Assembly (NCBI RefSeq): GCF_000237925.1
Contig: NC_031496.1
Span: 1,465,396 to 1,529,395, forward strand
DNA from: Schistosoma mansoni
Lineage: Eukaryota > Platyhelminthes > Trematoda > Strigeidida > Schistosomatidae
Reading direction: 5' to 3'
DNA length: 64,000 bases
Shown here: one piece after another, positions 1-10,324 of the stretch
How the letters are laid out: each line of letters begins with the position of its first letter
How positions within the stretch are numbered: the stretch's first letter is position 1
Made by a program: the position numbers and the translations under genes
The notes under the pieces: generated by a model
What the model saw: the letters and a program-made list of their open reading frames with translations, nothing else
Told to the model about the DNA's origin: nothing
The model's database searches: none

Positions 1-29
1 GACTTGATCAACGGATCAGTAGTTTCTAG

Positions 30-395
30 TCGATATCGATGTGCTGAATGGTAAATGGTTGCTAACTTGTAGTGCTTTAACAAGGAGAGAAGTTCAGCAA
101 TATTGTACGCGCCAACAATGAATGGAAAATGCATGGCTAAGTCATGCAGGCCTGGTCACCCTTTATAACTCCACGCTCATGTTTCCATCAAATATTTTGT
201 TCGCATCCCAGCTCATGTATGTTTTTCAGAAATGCTAGACGTCATATTGCTGTCAGTCACGATCGGACGAATCAGTGTAGACAATGAAGAGACTTCCACG
301 TAAAACCATAAAGATTGCGTAGTTACGTCATAGCAAATCGACAATTCTGGAATTGGTTTTATTACTATCGTGGTATTTATATCGAAGCAGACCAT
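30..395 (+). pseudogene. Decayed copy of an unrecognised CRLC-motif ORF module
   Basis: This stretch is a diverged direct copy of 17520-17950 and an inverted copy of 6130-6595. The best-preserved reading is on the 6185-6460 copy. Here the corresponding frame is interrupted, and the only long open frame (213-395, minus) is antisense to it. I do not recognise the ancestral protein. Bases 396-560 hold nothing I can identify. Confidence 0.35.
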
Positions 396-959
396 AAATC
401 TACAGATTTATTGAAATACCGATGATTCAGGTGGCGGTTTTTGGTACTGAGTTCAGGTCCCACGTTCTAGGTAACATCTAGTTATGAAAATGTATTGAGT
501 GAATCACTTGAAGTCTGATAAATTATTTCCATGCATATTAAAGGCTGGCGATAACATTTAAATATGAATCTTCAATCAAATCACTTGATTTAAGTTTTCA
601 TTAAACCTGTAAAACATTAAATATAGACACTTCAATTGATGCGGATAAAGTTGGCATAAGATTGAGCTCATTGGATAGTTTGGTGACCGTTGTAATTGAA
701 ATCCACGAGATGAATTCAAAGTTATCAATATGATTGGAGAAACGTTGAGTGTGTGTAATGTATTCATGCCAGACGACAGGCTTATTATTGGACGAGTTAT
801 AGACAACACATTATACATGTGGAAGAACAACAAAGACCACCGAAATATGCGAAAATCAAAATATAATGAGATTTGCACAATGCGAAAGTAAGTACCTAAC
901 ACGGGATAACAGGAGTTTATGAAGTGAAGGAAAGGTAACACTGGGCCCAAAAGTTACGT

Positions 960-1790
960 GAATCACGATTGTGTTCTTAGCTAACGCACACAGATGGAGC
1001 AATTAGATTAGCTTTAACTATTTAGACACTTAGATAAAAACCAGTCAAATAACCAACCCAATCCATTGACCCTGAGTTGCATATATCAGGCAATTTCTTG
1101 TTATTCTGATAGTCGCTCTATCCAAACACATGTTACGGTTGTGGGAGTTTGCTGATATAATAATCCACTTTAATTAAACTGATGATCGTGCAGAACAGGT
1201 TATTGCGATGATATTTTCATCAAGAACTGGAATCTACTACTGAATCGTCGAAAACTCTACATCAGCTCGAAATTCTGGCATCCGGATGATATGGTGAGTT
1301 CGCTATTTTGGACCAATTTGATAAAATATAACAGTCTAAACTTTACGTTTTAGTTGATTGACGATATCAAATTACCGTCACTTTATATCATTAGTGATAA
1401 CTATCTAGGCAATAAAGATGTACTCATTTGTATCTTACTTCACGATAGTTTACTCGAGTTTTAGTGCTAAACAACGACCAGATTAATGCAATTATGTTGG
1501 AAATGAGGCAGTCGTAATCAAAATTGCACTCTGTTTTGACAGTTGTAAAGTAGATTAATGAATAGTTAGCAGCAGACCGATATAAACATGCCATCGACAC
1601 AACGATAATGAAAAGTGTTCATAATAACTTCCAGCAAGAAGTAGTCTTCATTAACTAACTAGTGAGTAGCGGTCAATGTCACGCCTGTCTAGTCTTCTTA
1701 GTGTTGATCGAGTTGCATCTATCAAGTCACGCTCTAGCAACGAGATTTAGTGACTCCAGATTGTATGCGCTAAGTATAACGTAGGTTGCT
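960..1790. other. Left-arm-only sequence, mostly unrecognised, with a SINE head
   Basis: This block has no counterpart in the right arm and contains no convincing ORF. Bases about 1655-1760 resemble the 5' part of the third hammerhead SINE family seen intact at 35410-35700, sharing the gatcaatgtcac and gttgatcgag-type segments. The tRNA-like and ribozyme parts are not recognisable. The rest is featureless to me. Confidence 0.35.
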
Positions 1791-2949
1791 GAATTTGGAG
1801 TAGAGTCAATTAGGGTAGTGGTCACAATGGTGAAATACAATCAGTGTTAAGGAGTTAACAAGCATCAAAATTCGTGCCTACTTAATGATCAGTCAGTGTG
1901 AATATGCCAGTCGTTTGGAGAACTAGTTGTTAAATCACTAAATGATTTTAGGTAGAACATCACTGAACATTTGGATGCACTGGGAGGCTGTTTCATCTCA
2001 GTATGAGAAGATATAGCATCGCGAACATATCATCCTGTACCTGAAGGCCGAACCGGTCTTGAGAGAGAATGCCCAACCCATAAACTTCTAGGTCGGGGTC
2101 CAACGGCATCAGTGTTTAACTTTGATTAGCTTGACAATGGAGTACAAATTTTATCCGTTTTTCGAGAACGATAACTACCTCACATACGACATTATTGGAC
2201 TACATGTGTCACTAGAACTACAGGCATTACATAATGATTCAGTTCACTGATGCAGACATGGTTTTTATCAGTACAGGGTCCCGGATATGGAGCCTTGGAT
2301 TTACATAGATGACGAGTTCTGTTCATGGATAAAACCGCTCTCGAATGCTCCCAGCCTTTCAATTCTAATATAAGTTCAAGTGTTTTCTATTGGCCTTTAT
2401 AATTTAGTATAACTAGAAAAACACTGTTTAATCATGGTTATCGACTGACATTAACGGATATTAGTTGACGGTCAATTCATATCTAGGAGTTAAAGCCAGT
2501 TCAGAGTGGTAGGTGTGCACGTGCAACTGCGAAAGTATTTATGATAGTTGAACAATTTAGCCAGTTTAACCGAATCACCCTTGTATATGATATAAACGAT
2601 TGCCTATATGATAGTAGGTTGTAACTTCACAAATTATCATTTAATATTGCCTAATCATTAATTTGGTCTAATTAGTGATGCAAAATCAAAGCGTATGTAG
2701 ACATTTCGACCTGGTCTAAAACAAATCTCTTGTTACTTGACAACTCCAGTCCACTGAATTGCTTCACATCTCACTTATTGCCGATTTTTTGAATTTTAGA
2801 TTACACAAATAGAAAATTAGATTGGAGTAAGGAAGAATACAAGCTTTGAATGAATTCCAATGATTATTTGACAGAATCGTTCATTCAAACTCAAAAGTTA
2901 AACAATTAACGTCTACTAGCTTGACATATACAGTTTCAACTAATATTGA

Positions 2950-3790
2950 CTAATAATTGCCTGTTGGTTTGAGTTTGAGTGGTATGATGTAGTGTATTTC
3001 GATTGAACCTGGACGGAATTTTTTTTCCAGAGCATTGTGATAATCATATGCTTGTATCCTGAGACGAGTTACTTGTTTGAAAAATGGAGACAGTGAATTA
3101 GAACTCTGTGTTGCCTGAAAGTTTGCTTTAAATGTATGAAATGGTAATTTTATTTGTTGTCGTCCTCTAGATATCTATAATGATTTCATAGAAAAGAGAT
3201 TGCAATTATTCTACAAATTTGAATATCACATTACCTGAAAAAACGTTTCGTATGATTGACATTCGAATGTTTCCGAACATTTGCCATCGATGGTGAATTT
3301 GAATCTAGAGTTTTTACCCTTTCTATTTAGATCAATCACAAAACCCGAATATTCTGACAAATTCCAAGTATCCACTATGTACTTGACACCAGAGGAACCA
3401 GATCCATCTGATCGTGGATCGAGTGGATAGAAGATTGCTGAATGTTCATTCCAAATGAATTTTCCATTTTACTTGGACGTGAATGAAACTTACATATGCA
3501 ACATGTCGTACAAGTACAGCATCAGATCGTCCTTCAACTCCAACCGTGTCTGATAATTCAATCCATTTACAAAGTTTATTCTGAATTTCCGTGAAATTAA
3601 ACAACACTGGACCAGTCGGTCTATCTGGTTGATTTATAAACTTCACCACTTGTTGTCTAATCGCATCGAATGCCGTCAATCCTAAGCTAATAGTCAATGA
3701 AGTTGTTAGATTTGTGTTCATATGAGCAGCAATGGAAGTGTGAAGTGAAAGAATTGTAAACGTGGTTGCAAGAAGAATGTTGGTATTCAT
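2950..3790 (-). CDS. Secreted CIA30-domain protein, left-arm copy (three exons)
   Basis: Exons on the minus strand are 3790-3494, 3450-3235 and 3174-2950 (297+216+225 nt, 245 codons). The protein starts with a hydrophobic signal peptide (MNTNILLATTFTILSLHTSI). A CIA30/NDUFAF1-like beta-sandwich follows: LFNFTEIQNKLCKW and SDTVGVEGRS at residues 64-88, DTWNLSEYSGFVIDLNRKGK near 127-146, IKLPFHTFKANF near 180-191, and PGSIEIHYI near the end. NFT and NLT sequons fit secretion. Mitochondrial CIA30 proteins assist complex I assembly. A secretory version suggests a different, extracellular role (inference). The donor of intron 1 is consensus (TAT|GTAAGT), but the homologous acceptor reads GG rather than AG, so this copy may be mis-spliced. 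Intron 2 (60 nt) is canonical. The open frame past 3494 to 3446 is intron read-through. Confidence 0.68.
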
Positions 3791-3979
3791 GATGCTGGTG
3801 AAGGTAAATTGACTAATCTTTCAATGTACTGATGATTGTATTGTGAATGTTTATCTGAAAAGTGGAAAGGAACACTATTTTAGTTGAAATTCAAATCAGA
3901 TTGTGATAATAATTGACTTATATTACCGTAAGACATTTCGTGGAGATTGTATGATTTCATGGTTTACATCACTGACTGA

Positions 3980-4370
3980 TTTCATATTCGTTTGATAAAG
4001 ATATGTGTCTTAGATAATCAAAGTTACCAACAGATATTTTTGGACCATTTCAGTTATTGAAGCTTTACAATCTCATCATTCAACTTATCCAGTCCATTAA
4101 ACAGCTTATGGTTGATATCAGTTGGCATCACTAGTTATTGCCGACTGAAGGCGGCCTGCATGGATGTCTGGGTTACGTTTTCATGCTATTTAGATATTTC
4201 AATAAGATATCTACTTTCGTTTGTTTTAATACATCAATATGGCTATTAATCGCATAACCCATTCATATTTGTTTCTGGAAAGTGTACAAATTCCCATTGT
4301 AAAAGTTACAAAGGCCCAATCAAAAATATTGTGGTTGCTGGAAATATGCGGAGAGAGGAATAAACACTAT
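3980..4370. other. Upstream flank shared by the CIA30 copies
   Basis: This noncoding flank lies 5' of the left CIA30 gene. It is nearly identical to 18540-18740 in reverse complement up to about 4050, then diverges. A similar flank occurs at 30450-30640, upstream of the third copy. I saw no clear TATA box or other defined promoter motif. Confidence 0.5.
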
Positions 4371-4371
4371 T

Positions 4372-4550
4372 TAGATGTCGATTGACTGAGCTGCCAACTT
4401 CTAATTGGCGCTCACTCAGTATTTGTCGTCAGGATCGGTCAATAAGTCGGAAATCGGAACGTGTTGAAATACATTGTGCTGATAATTCTATATTTTATCA
4501 AAAATATCATATTGAATAAAGCTAAAGATAATAATGATAATTCCTAACAT
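4372..4550 (+). mobile_element. LINE 3' tail fragment
   Basis: The block ends in attgaataaagctaaagat followed by short AAT-type repeats. The tail at 9530-9605, which follows LINE reverse-transcriptase sequence, is similar. The mirror copy lies at about 18240-18420 in the right arm, so the insertion predates the inverted duplication. Confidence 0.5.
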
Positions 4551-4554
4551 GGTG

Positions 4555-4886
4555 TGAGTTGAATTATATCTATGGATAAATATTTACATATGCGTTTAGT
4601 GGTACGAATGTGGCTATAGACCACCCTTCAACTCAAAATGTATCTGACACATCAATCCATACATTATATGCATTGTTTCAGGATCAGTAAAGTTGAATAG
4701 AGTTGAATTAACCGAGTCATCTAGCTGCATGAGGGTCGCTGGTGTTGAATCTTCATTGAAATCGGATGTCATTATGTTACTGCCTGTAGTCAATGTTTGT
4801 GTGTAATCAGTTTCTGATGAGTTTCTTTTCACAGCGTTGTAAGTGTTGGACAACAGAGTTGTAAATATTAAAACAACAACTACCAT
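4555..4886 (-). pseudogene. Broken first exon of a CIA30-family paralogue (left arm)
   Basis: The minus strand opens with a signal-peptide-like MVVVVLIFTTLLSNTYNA and runs to LFNFTDPETMHIM, the start of the CIA30 domain. Homology then continues in another frame (WIDVSDTF, then VEGWS), with a frameshift near 4670 and an in-frame TGA between the two parts. It ends at a good donor (GCATAT|GTAAAT), like the intact copies. The N-terminal segment is unlike that of the 245-residue copies, so this is an older tandem paralogue. No exon 2 or 3 was found; a LINE tail follows directly. Confidence 0.55.
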
Positions 4887-5269
4887 TCTGAGGTGAAACA
4901 GTCTAAAATTTATTTGAACAGTTTATGTGTGAGGTAGAGTAGAATTGTAATTAAAGTTCAGTTAAAAGGGCGTTATCAGTATAGCATGAGATGGTCGCGC
5001 CATAATTTGTATTAATTACACTTATACATTGACAACTTTTAGTACCGGATCAATTGTCTACAGATGAGGCATTCGAGGACGATCTATGTTACTGAGTTTG
5101 AGTTCGATGTGTAGGATCGTCGATAGGCATTGCTGAGGAGTCCAGTACAGTACGGAACGGTTTTCAGTTTCATCCACACTTTCAATGTTTGTTCGACCTC
5201 GATTGGCTCATAATTTCAATATGTAAGAATTGACGTCCATCAACGATTTGTTTTCTTATCCCTTGTGCA

Positions 5270-5500
5270 TGTATTCTTAGGTTTGCCGAAACTCGAGAAA
5301 CGCACAATTTCAAGAATATGCTTTACGAATGTAAAGACAGTGTTTCTTAGTACTGTACATTTCATGTCAGTGTTTCTAGCTGCTGTCGTGATATAAGTTG
5401 AACAGGAACATACTTTGCAAACGCATGCCACTCAGTAATGGATCACATTCATTCCATAAATCGTATACACGATGAATGCATTCCGATGGTTTCGTGCAAC
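5270..5500 (+). pseudogene. Decayed copy of the 21173-21565 ORF
   Basis: It shares the segment acgcacaatttcaagaatat and the following ~200 bases with 21199-21420 in direct orientation, including codons for the CPDISW region. The frame is interrupted here. The annotated-looking minus ORF over the same bases is its antisense shadow. Confidence 0.4.
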
Positions 5501-5639
5501 TTAACAATCCTCAAAGAGGCTTACCTACAGAAGAACTGGTGAATCGAGGAGGATCCGAATTTCAACCACAAGGCTCCTAGTTGAATGTGTAACCACCGAT
5601 CAATTTGGGTAGTAACTACCTCTCCAAATGACTGAGACA

Positions 5640-5900
5640 ATCACACTAATACATCATTGAGTAGAAACAAATTTCATGTTTGTTCAGTCCTCAATGCTGA
5701 TTCTACTCTATAACCCGTCACATAATAAACATTTTGGCTAGCAGGAACATATATCACACCTTTGACATTCCTCCGATCACATTGATAACTTCGGAATCAT
5801 CTCGTAAACTTTATTCACAACTGTAACCAAACTATCCAATCAGCTCACTTTTATGTTGACTTTATCTGCACCAACAGAAGTGCATATATATAATGATTAA
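5640..5900 (+). repeat. Extra copy of the 21000-21180 segment
   Basis: This is similar in the same orientation to about 20920-21180 and inverted to about 570-780. Shared landmarks include ccaaactatccaa followed by cagctca, and ttttatgttgac. There is no clear coding content. It shows that the palindrome was built from units that were already repeated. Confidence 0.5.
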
Positions 5901-6129
5901 TAGAAACCTGAATGAAGTTATTTGGCCACATCTATGAGAGGAATTTCATACTTAATTATTATCGCCAGCCTTTGATATATATTGAAATAACTAACCAACC
6001 CTGAAAGAATTCACTCAATTGATTTTTATAACCAGATATCACTTGAACTGTATGAAACAAATGGAAGCAATGGGATAGTGAAAACGGGACTCAGTACCAA
6101 ATACCGTCATCTGAATCGTCAGTATTTCG

Positions 6130-6595
6130 ACAAATCTGTAGAATTATGGTCTAGTTCGACATTAGTACCACAATAGTAATAAAATCAATCCCAAAATTGT
6201 CGATTTGTCATGACGTAACTACCCAATCTATATAATTTATCGCGCAAGTCTCTACATAGTCTACACTGACCCGTTCGATAGTGATCATCAACAATATGAT
6301 GTCTAACGTTTTTGAAGAACATATTTGAGCTGGGATGATTACAATATATTTGGCGTACACATAAGCAAGAAGTTATGAGTACTGACCATTTGTTGCATGG
6401 GCGACCATTGCAATTTCGCTTCATTGTTGCCGCGTACACTATTACTGAGCTTCTCTCCATTTTGATAGTTGAAAACGAATCCTCTCATTTACCTCATGTT
6501 CATCTTTGACCTTCGTATTGTAAGAACCATCACCATTACGAACTAACTACCATTTACCATCCAGTACATCGATATTGACTAGAAACTACTGAAAC
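6130..6595 (-). pseudogene. CRLC-motif ORF module, best-preserved copy
   Basis: An open frame on the minus strand (6460-6185) contains VDDHYRTGQCRLCRDLRDKL and then GSYVMTNRQFWD before a stop. The CRLC pair and the charged helix-like stretch look protein-like, but I recognise no family. Related copies at 17520-17950 and 30-395 break this frame, so it may be a relic. It lies head-to-head with the small ORF at 6669-6860. A terminal exon of a multi-exon gene is possible. Confidence 0.35.
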
Positions 6596-6668
6596 TACTA
6601 CTATTGGCCAAATACTAGTCAAACCAATTTCCACACTATTCTACTACTCAATTCAGATAATATGTTAA

Positions 6669-6860
6669 ATGTTCATCTTATATGAGTTGACAGGATCAAC
6701 GTCCCTATCATTTGCCTTATTGAACTCTTTTGTTGGCCTATTTCACTTGGTCGAATATTTGAAGTTTCTGTATCATGAGGTTAATACTGACACAACTTTG
6801 TATAATACATCGAGTGAATTGCTGAGAATTACATTGATTAACTATCATCACAAATACTGA
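6669..6860 (+). CDS. Small conserved ORF, unknown (left arm)
   Basis: The ORF is open from ATG to TGA and contains SLSFALLNSFVGLFHLVEYL, then KFLYHEVNTDTTLYNTSSEL. The mirror ORF on the right arm (17443-17252) has the same start, the same stop context and roughly 65-70% shared residues. The two differ by two 12-nt gaps, both multiples of three. Frame retention across this divergence is the evidence for coding. It is transcribed away from the CIA30 gene of the same arm. There is no recognisable family or signal peptide; it may be one exon of a longer gene. Confidence 0.4.
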   Translation: MFILYELTGSTSLSFALLNSFVGLFHLVEYLKFLYHEVNTDTTLYNTSSELLRITLINYHHKY

Positions 6861-7693
6861 AGAAAATCTATTACTCATACAATATTTGTTGTATATATGT
6901 GGAGATTGTTCAACTGGTAACGTATCGCCAAAGATTGGATTCAGTTTAACAACTGTGGTAGATTGAAGATCAGAGTATATTTCTTGTTGTCTTGATGAGA
7001 AACTCTAGAAGAGTGTTTAGTCGTGATCACGGCTCTTGGATCACAACGGTTTGTTATATTTAACTGTCCACATTACTGACAAATTATACGTCACTGTGAG
7101 TCCATGGTTTAGAGGTCAATTTCAAAACGCTAATGAAACATTATTTGAATGATAAACCTTTGAATTACTTACCTTCACAGCAGAATATTTTGTTTTTTCA
7201 ACAGATCACATACATGTTTGCTTTTATACTTTCATTTTACAATAAAATTGTGAGTTTCATCCAATCAAGTTATCATGAATACGATCAGATTCATAACGGC
7301 TGTTGAGAGTGGAATAAGAACATCGGCGGATTACATAGAGTGGACGTGTGAATTATTAATGCATGACAGAACTAAGAAATAATACCAATAGTAAGTTTAA
7401 TAAACTGTAAATGTGGTTACTAGGTGCACAAATCAGTAGATGAATGATTAGTTGTCAGATGATCGTTAATATTAACTTGCAATGTAATAAAAATATAACA
7501 AGGACAGCAATCGTTACTTTCTTATCTTTCACGTTTCAGACTGATCTGAGGTAAACATCCACCAAATCGTTCACGTTCTTGGTTTACGTAAGAAATCAGG
7601 AACAAATAAGAAATATGGAATTTGAATAGTTGATAGATATCAATACCAAGGTTTAGCTTCATAGTTTCAAATAAATTGACCATTATGTAGATA

Positions 7694-7880
7694 TGGTAAG
7701 CAAAGATGGATAGTGGCTAGCAGTGGAATCCTGGACAAAGCGCGTTTCATCCTGTTTTGGACTCGTCAACTGGATGTACCTGCATCTCAGATTTGTTGAT
7801 GTTCACTCTGGGACTCGAATCCAGTACCTCTCGCTTCAAACGCCATCGCGTTATCCACTCGGCCACTGAGTCCTGATAGA
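7694..7880 (-). mobile_element. SM-alpha-type hammerhead SINE (left arm only)
   Basis: Read on the minus strand it has a tRNA-like head (gcgatggcgtttgaagcgag, then ggattcgagtcc), a linker, then a hammerhead-like core TTGACGAGTCC...GGATGAAACGC, and it ends ccactatccatctttgc. The right arm at about 16265-16280 lacks it, so the empty site is visible. The first core base is changed (CTGA to TTGA), so ribozyme activity is doubtful. Confidence 0.8.
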
Positions 7881-7899
7881 TAGTTGATAATAACTAATA

Positions 7900-8700
7900 C
7901 TATTTGTTACATTGACTTTCTGCTTCCAGACATTCAATTCCTCACTGGCGTTATGTCTTGCTTTTGTTCACATAAGTAGTACACCACAATAGAACAATTA
8001 CTTTCGAAATGAATTATCTCCTAGATTGTAATAAGATATATAACAATACTTTTGCTTTCAATGGTGGAAATGTAAATATAACAACTGGGGGCGAAATTCT
8101 CATAGTTTAAATGACAAACTAACGCATAGAATGAGTTTAAGGTAAAGATCACTTATTTATCAAACTAGACTATAATAGAAAGATGAAGTCATCATTTGGT
8201 CGTTGAACCCAACTGCATAATTTATCAGCTAACAGATAATTCTCATCTTAACTCCAGAAATAAGATGTTCAGGGGAGGGATCACTTTTCAACGAATTTGT
8301 TATCAAGCTGTACAATCGTATACAGATATGAATATATGTTTTTCTCAAAGTACTAGCTCCGTGGGGACGTACGAACATGGGATAGTCATGATGTAATCAA
8401 AAGACTATGATACTATATTACGTAGTGTTAATGATAACAATAAACGTGATGAGTTGGTAACGAATAAGAACGTGAATGCAGCAACATGAATAAAATGTTG
8501 TTGTTGAAATCGTTAAGGGTAAGTAATAGAGATGCGAAATAAACGAAGTGATATCATGAGTACCTATGAATAAAATGATAAGAATACGAGACATAAATTA
8601 AGAGAGTTTTATATTATGTTACCATTTAGAGGCGACTCAAATAGTCACATAAGGAAACGGAGACTGAAATTAGCCATCAACAGAACATTTTATGCAGTCC
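7900..8700. other. Arm-to-spacer transition, no recognisable gene
   Basis: Similarity to the right arm ends near 7910. The rest is AT-rich spacer. The 66-codon ORF at 8196-8396 has no support beyond being open. Confidence 0.4.
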
Positions 8701-8709
8701 AATTTGTCA

Positions 8710-8835
8710 CTATTGATAAGACAAGTCTGTGTTTCACCAAAAACCCAGACAGCACATAAGCAATTTTGTCACATCCTATTGTGTCTATCAATTAACATAC
8801 ATGTGCGGAAACACGTACATAGGAAGGAGCAATCG
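8710..8835 (+). mobile_element. Penelope-like element fragment (GIY-YIG region)
   Basis: The + strand encodes YQLTYMCGNTYIGRS, matching the GIY-YIG motif region of the longer Penelope-like element at 24755-25945 (YQFTCTYQSTYIGRT). Only this small C-terminal piece is visible. Confidence 0.6.
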
Positions 8836-8919
8836 TGATCCACGATTAAGGGTGTCTTCAATCTCTCCACAACCCAGGGTTGATTACGAAAAGACTAAAA
8901 GAATGCTATAGTAAGTCCT

Positions 8920-9605
8920 ACCTTCAAAACAGTTATGAGACATAAACCTGAGAACCATCGACCTGTATGCCTAACCAGCGTGGTTGTTGAAACTTTAGAA
9001 AGGATTCTTCTGAAGGAGTTGTTTAACTAGCTTGACGAAAACCGAATTCTTTTTGAAATTACAGGTTAATCCTGTCTCAAAAATTTTTCAGTAGCTCACC
9101 AAAGTTGATGCACTCTTAAATGTCAAAAGTTGTCCATAGATATAGCCCACATTGACTACAGCAAATCCTTCGACAAAGTGCCTCCTAACGGTCTGTCAAA
9201 TAAGTTGAGTAATATCGGGATTGGAGACAACTAATTATTGTGGTCAAAGGACATTCTAGTTGTGTGCCAACAATGGGTATGGGTCAAATGAAATTTGTCA
9301 AGCTGGGAAACTGTGCTGTGCGGGGTGCCTCAGAATACAGTTTGGGGACCTGTGTTTTACCTACTGTATGTAAATAACCTTTTCAGTCTCTCAGCATCAT
9401 CGGTCTTGTTATATGCTGACGAAGTCAAGATGTGGAGAGCGATAAAAAAGAAGGTCATGGTTGAGAGCTTCAAGATGACCTTGAAAAATTATCCGACTGA
9501 TTTGTTGTTGAAACTTTAATTCATGGACGATCTTTGAGCAACACCTTAGTGCTGAGAATTCTGTATTGTATCAGATCATAATATTGAATAAAGCCAATAA
9601 TAATA
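8920..9605 (+). mobile_element. Decayed CR1/jockey-type LINE reverse transcriptase with 3' tail
   Basis: Pieces of reverse transcriptase appear in order across frames: ENHRPVCLTSVVVETLERIL (RT motif 1/2 region), a broken FDKVP segment near 9170, then VLCGVPQNTVWGPVFYLLYV and LLYADEVKMW (the YADD box, here YADE). It ends at attgaataaagccaataata with AAT repeats. It is 5'-truncated, frameshifted, and its catalytic box is altered, so it is dead. Confidence 0.75.
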
Positions 9606-9769
9606 ATAATATTTAGTGACGTTGAGAATGTTCATCTAATTAGTAGGGATAAATGAGTGTAATAAAGAAGTTTGAGGAATAAGGATTATGAATAACAGTT
9701 GATGATTACAGTTAAGAGTTAGATTAACCATTGTCACCACTAATTTTTTTCCGGGTTAGCAAAGAGACT

Positions 9770-9925
9770 AAAGAATACATTACGCCCAAGAAATGAGGGC
9801 AGATATGAGAAGAATGAACAAAAATTGGATAGAACTAAAAAAGGATGATATGGGACAGAATGCGTTGTAGAATGCTGGTCGTCGGCCTATGCTCAACAGG
9901 GAGTAACAGGCGTAATAAGTTGTCA
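9770..9925 (+). mobile_element. RTE-clade LINE 3' end fragment
   Basis: The + strand matches the terminal codons of the RTE elements elsewhere in the window (MRRMN.NW.EL and a GLCS-type ending), followed by the characteristic agtaacaggcgtaataag. A short, mutated piece. Confidence 0.65.
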
Positions 9926-10324
9926 CCACGACCATATATCAGGTAAACTGCCGAATCCTCATTTACAAAAGTGAGTGAATGAATTCCACGCCAAAATACA
10001 AGACCTGTTATTCTAAATCTGATTGATTCGACAACAAGTTATAGTCTCACTGTACAATTATCATCGTGTAGTGAGGTCAATATTCTGTGGTAATTTAAGT
10101 CCTGTCCTTCATAACATTTGTCCATGACAAAAATTGAAAGAAACTGGACGGGTGGTTAAAAGTATATTGGTGTGTGCCGTAAAATATGATATACATTTCG
10201 TCATACCCTTTTGATTTATCTACCTATGAAGTATGTATTTGCTTACTTGGCCTGTCTTTCTGATTTCGATAAATTAATAATGTAGGTTAGGCATTGCGCT
10301 TATTCAGATAGTTCACGGGCGAGC

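Larger units (their letters stand above)
560..7910. repeat. Left arm of a large imperfect inverted duplication
   Basis: Read in reverse complement, this block matches about 16240-21200. Collinear anchors are 580-760 with about 21000-21180, 1930-2030 with about 20780-20870, 2950-4100 with about 18650-19770, 4555-4625 with about 18130-18215, 6669-6860 with 17252-17443, and 7250-7680 with about 16280-16720. The arms differ by indels and unique insertions: left-only sequence at about 960-1790 and a left-only SM-alpha SINE at about 7694-7880. Similarity is uneven. It is near-identical around the CIA30 gene start and clearly diverged elsewhere. The arm also holds direct-oriented relatives of right-arm sequence (1-400, 5270-5500, 5640-5900), so the history includes earlier rearrangement. 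Confidence 0.8.

Noticed and set aside
3446-3493. C-terminal extension of the 114-codon ORF (and mirror 19224-19271)
   Set aside because: It reads through a consensus donor GTAAGT at the position where the third copy is spliced; the extension is intron.
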